Positions 24,141-37,440 are shown, counted from the stretch's first letter. The stretch: DNA of 64,000 nucleotides from Takakia lepidozioides (GCA_030704615.1 CM060731.1:17980001-18044000), one strand, 5' to 3'. Program-made: numbers and translations. The notes: a model not told the origin generated them from the letters alone.

Positions 24141-27100
24141 ATGGTGGGAGAGCCCGATGCTTCAGTGGAAGCAGGAAGGGGCGGAAATGTCACTGTGCTC
24201 GTGCGATGCTCTAACGGCAACAAGTTTCCTGTGGCTGTGGATTTGTTGTGCACAGTGGGGGAGTTGAAGGGTCTGCTTGTGGAAAGATCTGAGATTCCAG
24301 CCCTCCAGCAGCGCCTCATATATAAAGGCCGTGTGCTCAAGGATGAGAATTCGCTTGATAGCTATGGTGAGTGTACTTGGCCGGCTGGTTTGGTACGGTG
24401 TCTATCCGGGAGGGAACCGTTTTGCGGACTGGAAGCTTAGCCAGGTTGCTAGGTTTTTCTCCTCGGAGTTTCTAGTCAGCTTGTATTCCCCGTTCTCGTG
24501 GATGCCGCAGAGCAAGTCATTGCAGAATTTGTCGGGTTCCCTCCTGGTGCATGCATTTTCTGCAAAGGATAACGTCTGAGGGAGACCATGATTCTCGCCA
24601 TTCATTTGTCGGAGAATTTTCTCTGCTACAATGGCAGGAAATATTTATTGCTCCATCTGGTTTGATTTGCTTGTGTCTAATTCGGCATCCTTTTCCGAGG
24701 TTGAAGGGCATGAGTTTCCTGTAGGATAGCGCACAGATATTTTGATTTCTACTTTTACAGGACATCAGGTGTCAATATTGTGGACATGCTGGTAGGAAGC
24801 CGCTGTAATTCATGTACATGGCATCGTGTACTTCTGGAAGCCATAGGCTTAGGAAGGTGGAAAAGTATGAAGAGGGTGGAAGCTTTTGTGCTGTTTGATT
24901 CTTAACACATGCATTTTGAAGCGAATAATGTAGAGAATAGTAATAAGCCAAGACTGTCAAGGTGTGGGGATAGTGTACCATGCAACCTGCAGTAGAGTAG
25001 ATGTGCTTCTTTCGGAATGCCCTCTACCCTGATCTGGGTATCTTGGTTCTATTGACCTCATCATGGCGAATCTGCTAAGGAGTCTGTTGCCCTCATGGTT
25101 GCTTGTATGAATTTCTCTTTGGGTACAGTCCCTAGCTGTATTTTTGGAGTTGAAACCAACTCAAAAATCATAGCTGAGAAGCTGCTGAATGAAGGGCATG
25201 GTGGCAGGCCAGACCTTACCAATTACAAGTTGAACTTGGGTTGTGCAATGTATGTTGTTGTGTGAGTTCCAGTGAAATTTTCACCATGCATGTCATGCTG
25301 TTGACGTGACCACGATCAATTGATGCTACCAGGGTTACAAGCCGAGCACACGGTGCATCTGGTCCGCGGAGCGCCATCAAGTTCACCGACGTCAGGTGGT
25401 CCTGCACCCATCTCTGTTCCAACAGCAGTCTCTGAGACTTCAGCTGCTCCAGAAGCCAATCCTACAGGTTTAGGGCTGGGGGACCTTGGCTTCCCTTACT
25501 TGGGGGAAATTGGCGCAGGTGGCACTGCTGGTGCTGGGTTTGGCACGGGGTCTTCTGATTTTCAGCAGGTGCAGCAGCAGCTGATGCAGAATCCCAACCT
25601 CATGAGAGATATGATGAACATGCCAGCAGTGCAAAGCCTGATGAACAACCCAGATCTTATGCGCACCTTGATCATGAGCAACCCACAGATGCAGGATATT
25701 ATTGACCGGAATCCTGAACTAGCCCACATCCTAAATGACCCTGGAACGCTTCGACAGACTCTGGATGCCGCACGGAACCCAGAACTGATGCGTGAGATGA
25801 TGAGGAATACTGACCGTGCTATGAGTAACATTGAGGCTTCGCCAGAAGGATTCAACATGCTGCGGCGTATGTACGAGACAGTTCAAGAGCCTTTGTTGAA
25901 TGCAGCTACCATGGGAGGGGAGGGAGGGAACGACTTGTCCTCCAACCCATTCGCAGTTTTACTGGGTGGTCAGGGACTTACACAAGCAGCAGGCACCACT
26001 GCCCCGGAAAGCACTGGCCCAACTGGAGTAGGCACTGGAACAACAGTTCCCAACACTGCGCCTCTTCCAAACCCTTGGAACCCCACGCGTAAGTGTAGCT
26101 ATATCTTCTCCATCTTTGTCTGTGTTTGTATAGCTAAGTATCCTAATTCTGTTGAAGATATGCTGCTCTGTTGCAATTGTCTTGTCTGTCATCATCTTTG
26201 CTTGCTTAAAGAGTGAACCACCTGCCAATATGTGATAGGCAATATATTTAGGAGGGGAACCTCCTAGGTACAACTTGCTTTTGGTGGAAGCATGTGGTTT
26301 CAATTTTTGGACACATCTTGTGTTGCATTGCCCAGTTCGATTGCAAAGCCTGGAGGTACAGGACAGTGCTATTGTGAAAGCTGTGTGTATTTGTAAAGCA
26401 TGATTGGATTAGCGTTCGACTGCCAAGACTTAATATAGGAGGCACCCTTGGATGGCCTTTGTTGAGAACAGCTCCTCTACAGGTTCCCCCTTTGTTCTTT
26501 CTGCCAGCACTGACTAGGCAGAGATTCTATCAATGGTTGGCCAAACCCTCTCTGTACTTGGTGGACATTCTGGTTAAAGATGTATCAAAGAGTTGCAGTG
26601 CCCTGCAGCAACCTCATAAACCATGGCCCTTGCCTTGCATGGTGCAAGCCATTAGATTTACATCCAGCCTTACTGCCTTGGTTTATGCAACAATGGCAAC
26701 AGCTATTGGCGCTGATGCAGGTACTGGAGGAGCAACTGGAACTGTACCCTCTAGAGGGGCGGGCATGGGACTACCTGTCTTAGGAGGGCTGGCAGGGCTT
26801 GGCTTGCCAGACCTTGGGACATTGAATGGAGGGGGCCTTGTGGATCCCGCCTCTATGCAGCAGATGTTGCAGAACCCGGGCATTCAGCAGATGATACAGG
26901 GGGTGCTATCTAATCCTCAGTACATGAATCAGGTACAGCCCTGGGTCACAAATTTCACTGTCTGGCTTGGCCAGTGTCTTTGTGCAGTTCTGATCACACC
27001 TCAACTCACGTGGTGGGCGAATATGGAACATGGTCTGGTACTGGCCAACGGTTTGGAGATCTATGAAGAGGGTTAGTAAGGACAAGCTACAAGGTGTTCT

Positions 27101-29116
27101 TCAATTTCCACCAGGTCTATGTTGGAATGATGGCATGGCATGCATCGGGTGTGCAGGTGATGAACATGCAACCACATCTTCGCACTTTGTTGACTGAGAA
27201 CCCTCAATTCAGGGAAATGATGCAAAGCCCTGGTTTTGTCCAACAGATGAGCAGTCCGGAAAGTTTGCAGGTACACCCTTCGTGTCGTGCTCTCTTCTTG
27301 AATTATTGTTTAGCCTTTTTGTAGATATCATCTGGTAAGGCTACAGCATGGAGCATCTTACGCTTACACCTTTGTTCCACCCAGGGGTTGCTAGCTAACC
27401 ATGGCTGCAGGAATTTGTGGATGAGTGCTGCACGGATATTATAGGGGGCTATGCATGTTTGGAACCTGAAAGGTCAAAGTGTGATAAAGTAGGCAATGAG
27501 GAGTACTGTTGAAAGAGTCTGTCAGAGTATGATACTGAAATCCTAGTGTTCCAATATCGTTGATCACAATCCATCTGTATTTCGTTTTTCCTTCAGAAGC
27601 TTGAGAAATGTCAAGAGTCCACAAACATATTGTTTACATTTTGAGCTGGTGTGGGTACGGTAGTTAATTTTCTGTGTCTGCATGTGTAATGACCAGCAAC
27701 TGATGCAGCTCCAACAAGCTATGTTTGGCCAACGGCAGGGTCAGCAACAACCTGGACAGTGAGTGCTTGATCCTCTTCAAATCCCTTGAACAATGAAGCT
27801 GTTTCTGTGTCGATTCAGCAAACTACTACGGGGTGCATGCTAGCATCCAACCAAATAACTATTTCTTGATAAGGAATGGAGATAGAGATGTCTTCAGACA
27901 GTTTTCACTGGTGTAGCCTTGCTGCACCTCCACTGCAGTGCATATATCCTCTACCTTGTTGTTATGGATTGCTCCTCACCCTTGACAATTAGAGCACTGT
28001 GTTGTTGGCATGCCATGATGAGAATGACTGTGCACACCAATATACATGCTTCATTGTGTCGTAGTGCCATGTGCAAATAGCGCTGATAAGCTTATAGAAC
28101 TATGTGCCGGACCCATCTGACCACAGTTTCATGACCTAAACTAGCTGCACTGTGCCATGCAAAATCTGGATGACCATTTCGTGTTGTTTGCGCTGCTAAT
28201 TTCCCTACTGTAAAATTTCATCATTAGACATAAGCTTCTGTCATGTTTGTTTATCATGTGATATACCACAGGCTGTGTCAGCAAATAGCATGAGGTTTAT
28301 TAACCTGTATTGTGGCAGAACTCGGGGACAAACTCAAACTACCACTCCTGCCAATCCTGCCTTCGATATAAGCTCACTCCTTTCTATGTTTGGGGGCCTT
28401 GGCAATAACCTGCCATCTACTGCACCTGAAGGTCAGTGTGACCGTAAAGGCATCTTGGGGTTCTAGAGCCATGCATGCAAGCATTGTAAGAAGGTTGTCT
28501 GTCTTTTTGCCTGTTTGGTCGGAAAATTTTGTGGACCCTTGATCTAGGGTGGGTTAATCAGCTCCTACAGTGTGTGAACATGAAAGATGGATATGGTGAA
28601 TAATTTTTCATGGACACGCTGTAGTTTCTAGTTGAAGGTTTTGTAGGGCTATGTTTGTAATACCCACCGTCTGCATGATGGCATCAACAAAGAACCAAAT
28701 GACTGTGTGCAGCTTTGTCATGTGAATAAATGCAGGGACTCACATCTGAGGGGATTTGATGCTAAACTAGCTTAGTAGGCTTTGACACATTAAGCTGCCT
28801 CAGCAGCCTCATGGACCAATATATATGACTGTATGGAGTGCTGTACATTGTGCACAGACCAGCATTATAAACTCCAGATAGAGATCCTTTTTGGACAGGA
28901 TTGAACTGGTTGGTAAGTACTCTTCAGGACCTTTTGTTGACCCCATGGTTGTTGGCTGCAGTAAACACAGTTCCACCAGAGCAGCTGTATGCATCACAGC
29001 TCTTGCAACTCCAAGAGATGGGTTTCTTTGACACACAGGCTAACATTCGGGCTCTCAGTACAGTTGGTGGAAATGTGCATGCAGCTGTTGAGCAGCTCCT
29101 GCAAAACCTTGGTTAA
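24141..29116 (+). CDS. DSK2: Ubiquilin / DSK2-like ubiquitin receptor, 7 exons
   Basis: Shuttle receptor: its ubiquitin-like domain docks on the proteasome and its UBA domain binds ubiquitinated cargo in cytosol and nucleus. Exons 24141-24366, 25333-26088, 26721-26932, 27157-27270, 27697-27758, 28319-28431 and 28962-29116 all join in phase with GT-AG borders, giving about 545 aa, normal for plant DSK2. Order: ubiquitin-like fold (residues ~16-90, with [13 protein letters not shown]), first STI1 region in exon 2 ([37 protein letters not shown]), second STI1 region in exons 3-5 ([31 protein letters not shown]), Gln-rich linker, and C-terminal UBA ([24 protein letters not shown]). An alternative exon 3 acceptor at 26702 keeps the frame and adds six residues. 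No defect was found; this is the functional copy, while the left duplicate has lost the domain-encoding part of exon 1. Confidence 0.92.
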
Positions 29117-30210
29117 TGTCACCGCATAGTGGCGGGTTTGCCATTGGCAGTGACACAAGGGTGGAGTAGGTACTGCTCCATTGCCAACTGTTCCTGGTTC
29201 CTGCACAATCAAATACTGCTGCTTTGCACTACAGTCACGGCCAGATGGGTGGGAAAGGATAGGGTTTGGAAAATCCTAGTAAGACATTGTGTGTGGCACT
29301 GGCTGAGAGGTAATTACTTTTTAGAGGTGTGGCTTACGCGTTCTGGTTGTCCATTTGGATGCATTAGAGCTGGGTATGTATGCTAGAGAGATAGCCTTGC
29401 CTAGCTGACTGGGCGTCGTAGTTGTGGCAGCAGCACAAGCATGTGGGCTGGAATGTGGGGGTTGTACCGTTGTCTATTATGATTTAGACATTTAATTCAC
29501 TGCCTGACATCTGAAGATTTGAAGGGAGGGTTGGGGATTTCCTTTTTATTCTAGTGGGCTGTAGTCTTGTGCAATTAGATTGTGGCGTACAGTGTATGTC
29601 TTTCCCTTGCTGGAGGAACAGACTCACAGGTCTGGCCAGACAGGCCCCTTATTAGGTAAGAAAGGGAGGCCATTCTGATGGTAGGAAGGTGTACAGAACC
29701 ATACCGGTTGACGCCTTTTAGCCACAGGGGAAGGCCATACGGGGTAGATGGTAATTGTGTGGGAATTGCATGAAATTTATGAATCCGACATACAGGATTC
29801 CTCCTATGGCATGCCCGAAGGTTTGAGAGAAGGGACTTGGTTTATCTGAGCATGTGGTTTACACCGAATCCAACCTTGCAGGCCTCTAGCGACATAAACC
29901 TCTTGTTGGCGACCTTATGCAGTAATCCCTCCTGTTATTCCTTGAGAGAAGGGAGGCCATGTAAGTTTCCAACTGGGGGTTGAGACTTGTCCTTGTGCGT
30001 GTTAATACTTTGGGCATACAAGCCGCCAGACGAGATTACACATGTAAAAAGAAAAGGAGTATGGGTGGAATGGTGTTGCCCTCACCCTTTGTTGAAGAAA
30101 CTGGCCATTAATTGTGGGTTCTTTTTGCTTGGGACATTGAGTTTTGCAGCAGCCTTTTGGCATGACAGGTGCCCTTTGTTTTTTAATTTAAATCCATTCC
30201 ATCTATCCAG
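29117..30210 (+). other. 3' untranslated region / downstream flank of ubiquilin
   Basis: Directly follows the ubiquilin stop codon. Only short incidental frames are seen. The transcript end cannot be placed. Confidence 0.45.
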
Positions 30211-30217
30211 CTCGGTA

Positions 30218-30247
30218 GTTTGCGGTGAGAGAGAGCCCCCAACGGTC
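30218..30247 (+). repeat. 30-base motif shared with the LINE 5' region at 53812
   Basis: GTTTGCGGTGAGA.AGAGCC continuing into CCCAACGGTC occurs here and again at 53812-53841, just upstream of the second LINE. It is probably a fragment of the LINE family's 5' end. Confidence 0.6.
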
Positions 30248-30599
30248 CCGTCAAGCGCCTCCTACAGTTTTTCCGACATTTTTGCCATAGCACACCTCTT
30301 TGTCCACTAAGCCCTTAAAACACGTAGTTAGTATAAGAGCAAACAGGTCTGCCCATGAGAGTTGGCTTGTGTGGCACACTTTTGGAAGAAAATAGAAAAT
30401 ACTAAACACAAGCTCGAAACTCCATTGAGATACCTCACACAAGATGTATTCGCGTCATAGCCCTGTTGATAGTTATTTTTTCCCTGGAGTCTTAAAACAA
30501 TTTAAGGGCTCCAATCCCCCTTATATCAATACATGAAGCAAAGGGGTTAGTTTGTTTGTTTGTTTTGTTTTGTTTTGAGATCTCTCAAACCGCGGGCCA

Positions 30600-31090
30600 G
30601 CCTTGGTGCTAGGTGCCATTGGAAAGTCCTCAATGAGAGGGGTGCACACCGGCTTGGTCTCATAATTTTTGGACATGCTATGTGGGAGATATCGAATTTC
30701 AAGTACTTGAGGTGCTGGAAATTCCTGAAAAATAGCAAAGTGTTTCTTGGAGCAATGCGATTGGCCCTTCATGTGGGAGATTTGAAATTTCAAGTGTTTT
30801 CGGTCACAAGAAATTCGTGAAAAGAAATAAATTGACAACAATGATTGGCCTTGGGCTTAGATGGGCCTCAATGAGAGACGCCCTTGGATACATAGGAGAT
30901 TGCACTTGGGCCTAGATGACACTTGACACTTGGGCCTTTACATGGGAGATGCACTTGGATACATAGAAGATTGCACTTGGGCCTAGATGGGCCTCCACAT
31001 AGGACACTCACTTGGATAGGTATAGGGGATTACACTTGGACTTAGATAACAGTGGACACTTGGGCCAACGGCACATGCTACCCTAGTATA
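30600..31090 (+). repeat. Complex imperfect tandem repeats
   Basis: Left part (30680-30830): two imperfect copies of a unit with TGTGGGAGAT.T.GAATTTCAAGT and GAAATTC.TGAAAA. Right part (30845-31065): a unit containing TTGGATACATAGGAGATTGC and ACTTGGGCCTAGATG recurs near 30883, 30954 and 31012 with indels. No coding potential. Confidence 0.65.
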
Positions 31091-31940
31091 AATAAACTAA
31101 AGGGTTAATTTGTGCTACTAAAATAGCCAAGAACCCCCTCCACGATATGTCAAAGGAGACTTTGCAACTGGTCCAAAATTATGGTAAATATTTTTTGAAT
31201 GTCCATAAGCCAAAATAAGTTGGGAGAAAACATCGGCAAACGGGGGGGGGGAGGGATGGAGGAAGAAGAGGAGCTCCGCGTTCTGTGGTGAGAGAGAGAC
31301 AGCTTCACAACGGCTCACTTTGATTCTCCTTGGCTATCATCGTCAAGTTCCTTCAAGGATATGATGTTTCCTTCCCACCATCACCATTGTCTCATCTCAA
31401 AGCGTCACGCAGGCCTCTTGATCACCGGATTCCATCCACGACTTGAGCCATTTGTTCTTTTCAGCATACCTGACCTCCGGACGAACGGCCTCACTCCATC
31501 CTTATAAGCTCGCGGATGTCTGTACTGCTTCGCAGTACTAATCAACCCTTAATGCCCAGCCGCCACGCTGCTGGTCTCTCCCTGTCCTCCATGATTAAAT
31601 CCTCTCCCAGCCAATAAACCTCTCTCCCAGCCTTCACAACTAATGATAACCGGCAATCTCTGGCACAACCAGTCATGCAGCCGTCACCAAATCTAATGAC
31701 CCGCCACACTTGACTCCATCACCCTGACCTCTTCCCGCGATCAGCTCTGGCTGTCTCCTTCGTCTCCTCTTCCCTCTCCGGCATCCTTCCTTCTCCTTCC
31801 TTGCTCGTGTTTTACCTTTCTCTCTCCTTGCAATTTCAAAGTTCCGTGCTCCTCGCTTCTCCTCACTCGATCCTCCTGGTTTTAGCATCTATCCCTGCAA
31901 TCCGCTCTCTTTCTTCATCATCTACTTTCCAGCTTCCCCT

Positions 31941-32820
31941 ATGGGACCCATTCTCAACAGAGGATTCAAGGCTGCTCCTGCTAAGTCAGGACCCCCCAGA
32001 TTCTCCGCTCCTCGTCGTTTTCAGCCATCTACGGGAACGGGGTTCTTCATGGCTCATCAGGCTAAATCTAGGAATTTGAGCCTTCAAAGGCCCTCTTCAT
32101 CCAGCATTCCGCTGCCTCCACCCTCTGCGATGGAATCTTCAGAGGCCATGGACCTTGCTCCAATTGTCCAAAGGACTCCCCAGGTAGATTCACTAACCTC
32201 GCAACAAGAACCCACCCCTCCAAGCCACAGTGGGGATCTCATGGAGGGTTTGCAGGAAGACATAGCAACTCTCCAATTGGCAATGGAAAAGGAGCAACCG
32301 CTCATCGACATTGAGATCGACGAGCTGGATAATAGTGTCGCCAGTGTGGAAGACAGAGGGATCTTGCTCCACTTCCCCGGAAAATAAATTGACATGGATT
32401 ATAAGGCACTTGGGAGGCACCGGGGATTTACAACAGCACTTTTGTCATGCGCGGGGAAGGGGTTTCTTCTCGATTATGTTGGACTCCAAAGAGGCAGTTG
32501 ACCAAGCGCTTTCATTCAACCTTCACCTTCATGGTTTCAATGTTAATATCTTTCCTTGGTCTAAGGCTATGGGCAACAGGAACGGCAAAGTGTGGAGCCC
32601 AAGAATCTTGGCCCTCCCATACATCCCAGACCAGCATCTTTTTTTCTTTTTTACTTACCAGCCATTGGCAATTTCTTTGGGGCTCATCTGGGGATGCCTG
32701 GCGTGTCTTTGATCCGAACCTTTGCACTAAAACTTTGAAACAGAATCCAGCGTGGAAGGTACAATTTGCGTCCAGATTGCATGAAACTAGTTTCGCTAAG
32801 ATAACTTGGTAGTCATGATG
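31941..32820 (+). pseudogene. LINE ORF1 (nucleic-acid-binding protein), N-terminal part
   Basis: ORF1 protein of plant LINEs packages the element RNA. The first frame (31941-32387) encodes a Ser/Pro-rich start and ends near GILLHFPGK. The next part shifts frame and gives WIIRHLGGTGDLQQHFCH, RGRGFFSIML, HLHGFNVNIFPW and MGNRNGKVW, matching part by part the intact copy at 54873-55400. A stop after the first frame and later frameshifts make it a pseudogene. Ends abruptly near 32840 at the AT-rich insert. Confidence 0.75.
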
Positions 32821-32849
32821 CCAAACGACACAATCCTCCCACTGGGGGA

Positions 32850-33640
32850 AGTCACTCCCTGTATAGTTTAGGGAATCACGTGCGATAACGAGGTATTTTC
32901 TATGGGGGTATTACTTTTTTTTTTCCTTTTTTCCTCCACCTTATAATTATTTAATTTTATAATATGCACAATTATCTAGCATGATATTTTTATTTTATTT
33001 TATTTGACTGTAATCATCAAATATTTGATATCTTATAGTAATATTTTTTTTTTTTTAAATTGTCTTAAAGTGCCAAATATTTTATTGCTCAATGCTCTAA
33101 TACATCTATCAAACGAATGAGAAAAACTGTTGCATATTTTGAGTGTAGTGAAAAAATATTCTTTAGGTGAGAGAGCAGGTACCTTATAGCAAATGAACAA
33201 ATTGGAGCTTCCAGGAACACAATGAGGTCAGCAACTAGCATAACATAACACTTGAGTCGGAGAAGAAAACAAAGTGAGAATAAAATAAAACAACCCTACA
33301 CCAAAACACATCCTCCATAAACTAGGTCCTCTCATCCAAGCCGAGTCCCAAGTCCCGTCATCTAGGTCCAACTAGTCATTTATAAAGTCTCAATACAAAT
33401 ATATCATAGAATGAATAACACATGTCCCTCGCCATTGTGACACCCCTATATTAATTCTAAAAAATATGTAATTAGAGCATATATTCATAATCTTATTTTT
33501 ATTTAAATCCGGTATCCACAAATAAGGACACCCAATTTTATTTCTAAAAATATTGTAAATTTTATCTTCAAAGAATATATGTTACCCTAAATTTTTTTGC
33601 ACGTCATTTGAAAAAAAAATGGACCTGGTCCCCCCACAAT
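32850..33640. other. AT-rich insert within LINE ORF1
   Basis: About 790 bases of AT-rich, non-coding sequence sit between the ORF1 part ending at MMPNDTILP and the part resuming near TIDKKRNYF. In the second LINE these two parts are contiguous. Edges carry G-rich TGGGGGA.. (left) and CCCCCCA (right) that look like weak inverted repeats, suggesting a small DNA transposon. Confidence 0.5.
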
Positions 33641-34470
33641 TCAAGACTGACTATTGACAAAAAAAGGAATTATTTTTCAGTTAAAATCTCAAAGGTTACA
33701 TCTTCTTCAGCTTGCACTATTATTGTGGCCTCTCGGGACACCTCAAAGCTGATTGTCCAAAAGTCAAAAGGAAAAGAGCATCTCAAAATTTCAGGGAGGG
33801 CCCCCACCCATCCCCCATCCATGGTTCCTCTTCTGCCCATGACTCTGTCTCCGACTTATTTAAAAAAATCTACAATGCCAAGTAGCGTTTTTTTTTTGCG
33901 CGAAATTTCACCACTCATAGATCTTTCCGGGATTGGGGTTGGACCTCTCACCATCCATCCATATTCTTGGGCTTATGGACGTTCAAAAAATCTCCGGCTC
34001 CAGCTCCCAAATTCAGGGCCTTTGGGTGGATTATGACCGATTCAGTCAACAACAGTTCTACAACAAAGGCAATGTCAGATCTAGGGACACCCTGCACAAA
34101 GCCTTCACAATATTACATGCCATCCTAGAGGTCGAAGGCTACGAGGCAAATGACGCAATGGAGAGACAGAGACTGTTGGAGCCCCTGCGAACTTACTATA
34201 ATCCTATAATCCAAAGGGCTCCATATCCACCTCCAACTCCTCCGAATTGCAGTTGTCCCAGGTGCAATCCCAACACGCTTCCCAATTCTCTCAACAAATG
34301 CATGCTGATGCCCCCCCCTCTTCCCCCCTCTCTATTCATTTTTATCATTTTCTCCCCTTATGCATGTAACCCCAAAAAATGCAGGATGCTCTGTCTCCAG
34401 GCCGAGGCAACCCTCCCCTCTTCCTGGAAAATCCTCCCATCCTATCAATTCCCAGCCAAATAGGAATTTT
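33640..34470 (+). pseudogene. LINE ORF1 C-terminal remnant with CCHC knuckle
   Basis: After the AT-rich insert the ORF1 frame resumes; the knuckle signature (YYCGLSGHLKADCPK) is present but the first cysteine is out of frame. Further low-complexity Pro/Ser-rich frames follow. Non-functional. Confidence 0.6.
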
Positions 34471-35189
34471 CCATGTATCTAAACTCAACCTCCGGACCTC
34501 TCCCCTTCAGTTACATCCCCATTCCCTTGAAAATTTCCTCCTCATATACGACTTCTTCATGCATCTGTCTAGCAGGCCTGAGGAGGTTCACATTAGATAT
34601 CAGCACTGTGCACGCTTCCAGCCCATTCTCAATGATGGTACCACCATAGCAGACATGATGTACAGTACTTTAGTGGTCTCTGGGATAAGCATGACAGCGT
34701 ATGTCATGCATTTTACGGGCTAGGACACATTTGTCATATTATCATTGTACTGTCAATTTTGCAGTAGCCATACTGATTTATAAATCTGCTGCAGATTATT
34801 CCTTCATAGAAAACCCATCCATCGTGACTCATAGGGGAACGACTTTGTTCCATTCATCCTATGTAGTCTTGGGATCGAATTCCCACAGCATCATTAGATC
34901 ATATAATAGTTAAATCACGTCTTATCTCATTTTAGATAAGCAGGACCATTGCGTGTCTTTATTTTATTTTATTTTTTTAACACACATATGAACTGACCCA
35001 GTAGTTAATGCAGTATAAGGATTGCAGAGAGAGGGAGAGATGAGGGAGAAAAAAAAAAAAAAAGGCGGGGGTTGACGGTGACGATTGAGCTAAAAAAGGC
35101 GGTCTATGCGGCCCCACCTCGCCAGTAATGGGCTTTTTCCCTCCTGCCATCAGACAAGAGAACCATATTCAGATACTTTAATCTTGCCG

Positions 35190-36463
35190 GGTCATCATTT
35201 GGGACTAACCCTCTCAACATGTCTCCTTTCCAACGATGCAAATTAATATCTCCTCCTAAAACATAAGAGGGTTGGGGTCAGATCAGACGGCTCTAAAAGA
35301 AAAATCAAGCTATCTACCCGGCTAGCTCCCATCATCCCCACTGAGGCAGTGATCTTTCTTCAAGAACATAAACTCAACGACGCTAAAATTCGGAGACTCG
35401 CCGATCAGCTATGGCCTAGGGCTGCGGCTCTATGAAAACCCTCTTTTGATGCAAACCCTCTCCTCCTGAAAGACGAAGTATGGGAACCAGGGAGGGTTCA
35501 ATTATGCTCCATTCTTCTCCCCAAAGACTCTGAACCCACGGCTTTGTTAACATTTATGCCAACAACTTAGTATCGGATAGAACCTTGTTCTGGGATAAAA
35601 TAAACAACCATATATCTTCTCAATCGGATGTCCACAAATGGATTATTGCAGGGGATTCTAACATGGTAGAGAATGCTTTTGATAGGAGGGGTCAGGGAGC
35701 TCACCATCTAGGCTTAGAGGAGGAGCTCTCCTTGCAAACCCTAACCAAAACTCATAGTCTACTTGAGATTGATGTCCCCCCCGTGACCGAAGAGGTACCA
35801 ATCCCTATTATACCTAGTCCAACAATAGAGATATCGCTGACCTTTGCATGGCCCGTTTAGATCGCCTCTACGTTTCCAAACGCCTTTTCAAGAGGAAGGG
35901 GTATCTACAAGCTTAACACATCTCACCTCCGCATCCCTACTTTCCTTCAAAGCCTCAAATCAGCCTGGAAAGAAAGCGGGAATCTTCTTCCCTGCCCGAT
36001 CTATAGGTTTCAAACTAAGCTTTCAGCAGCATGTAGGAAAAGTCAAGCCTTTAGCAGAGAAATTACAGCAGAACAAAAATGGAAAGCCCAAGCTCTTAGG
36101 GAATGTTTAGGGGTCTGCCAAAAGAAGATAGAAGCCAATACCTGTGATGAGCACACCTTCCAGACTTAAATTGAGGCCCGCCACAACCTAGATAGCTATC
36201 ACCTCATTCAAGAACAGAAAATGAAGATGCAAGCCGGGGTCAACTGGTCTATCAAGGGAGAAAAAATGAGTAAGTACTTCTTCCTCAAGATGAAGCAGCG
36301 AAGAGCTCTTCAAGCCATCTCTGAGCTCTATGCAGATTCCCAAGGATCCAAATCCTCTAACCCCAAAACCATGACCTCTTCAGCCTTCCACCATGTCTCC
36401 CATCTGTTTCAAGCTGATCCTCATAACCCCTCCACCAAACCCGTTTGGGAGGAGGCTCTATAA
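35190..36463 (+). pseudogene. LINE ORF2 start: endonuclease and pre-RT region
   Basis: Apurinic/apyrimidinic-like endonuclease that nicks target DNA in LINE retrotransposition. Visible signatures in shifting frames: NIRGLGS (start of the domain), IFLQEHKL (metal-binding Glu region) and IIAGDSNMVENAFDRRG (catalytic Asp/Asn region). It then gives a helical linker and, in frame at 36221-36463, the NWSIKGEKMSKYFFLKMKQR motif that precedes the reverse transcriptase. It stops at the chromovirus insertion. Several stops and frameshifts. Confidence 0.72.
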
Positions 36464-36475
36464 TATTAATGGGTC

Positions 36476-37440
36476 AGTGTAAGCCACTATATGGCTTCGA
36501 GCCGATGGATAACATTAAGTCCAATGTGAACGGATGTACAGTTGACGTTAAATTTTGTCTGATTGCAACGCCAAAATTGCAATCTCCAATCAAATATGAA
36601 TGTTTACCATCAATGTATCCGCAGACTCATTCATTCATGTCATCATCTTCATCACATGCCATGGTTGTTCTATGTTTGGTTTTGTATGTCATCGGATATG
36701 GTAACTATTTTGTGCAAAAATAGTATGGATTTCTGACCTCAAATCATGGTTTAATTCATTGCATCCTCCCATTTTTTTGGTGAACGTCAACTTGGCAATG
36801 GATGTTGTTCTAAAACCACAATACATACTTATATTTTCTCCAAAAAATGTTTGGAGGATTATTGTTCATGGTTATATTGTACATAAAATAGCCAAATAAT
36901 CTTGGACTTGCTTAGAGCTGGAGAAATCCAAAATCCGGCGAATGGTACTTGCCAAGTATTTGGCTCTTCGTTCTTGACTCAAATGATTTATAGATCCCTG
37001 CAACCATCGATAGTGTCCAACACCTTGAACTTGGGACCACGCAATGATTTGAGCATTCTGATTTTTGAAACTGCCTTCAAACTTGATTTCGTTGTCATCT
37101 GGGTCCGAAGCCTCAACCTCCAACAGATTTATCAGACTTTGAATAGGCTCCACTTGCCGTCGTATGGGGTCCAAACGAGGAAGTACGCGTCGCATTGATG
37201 ACCCATCATCGTCTCGAGAGCCGTGAGAGTTGGAACGGCTGATCTAGTAGTTGGATAAATAACAACTCTAATGTATGTGGTTCTTGTGACTCCATGCTGC
37301 CAATACAAGATGCAAGAGTGTTGGAAGTGTAACTATATATATTGATATGTGATGCTCCTTCCTCCTTAGCGTGTATCAGGTACACTGAATGTGGAGTCTT
37401 CACCTTGAAGCTAACTTGGCTGACATCATCGTTGTGACGT
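36476..37440. other. Unexplained sequence between the chromodomain and the left flank
   Basis: Where the 3' LTR should lie there is AT-rich sequence (36476-36870) and two minus-strand frames (36872-37195 and 37206-37403) with protein-like composition but no family I recognise. It shows no similarity to the right-hand LTR. It may be a second inserted element, a captured gene fragment or an element-specific 3' ORF. Confidence 0.4.

Noticed and set aside
25562-25858. Minus ORF antisense to ubiquilin exon 2
   Set aside because: Shadow of the repetitive STI1 coding sequence on the opposite strand.
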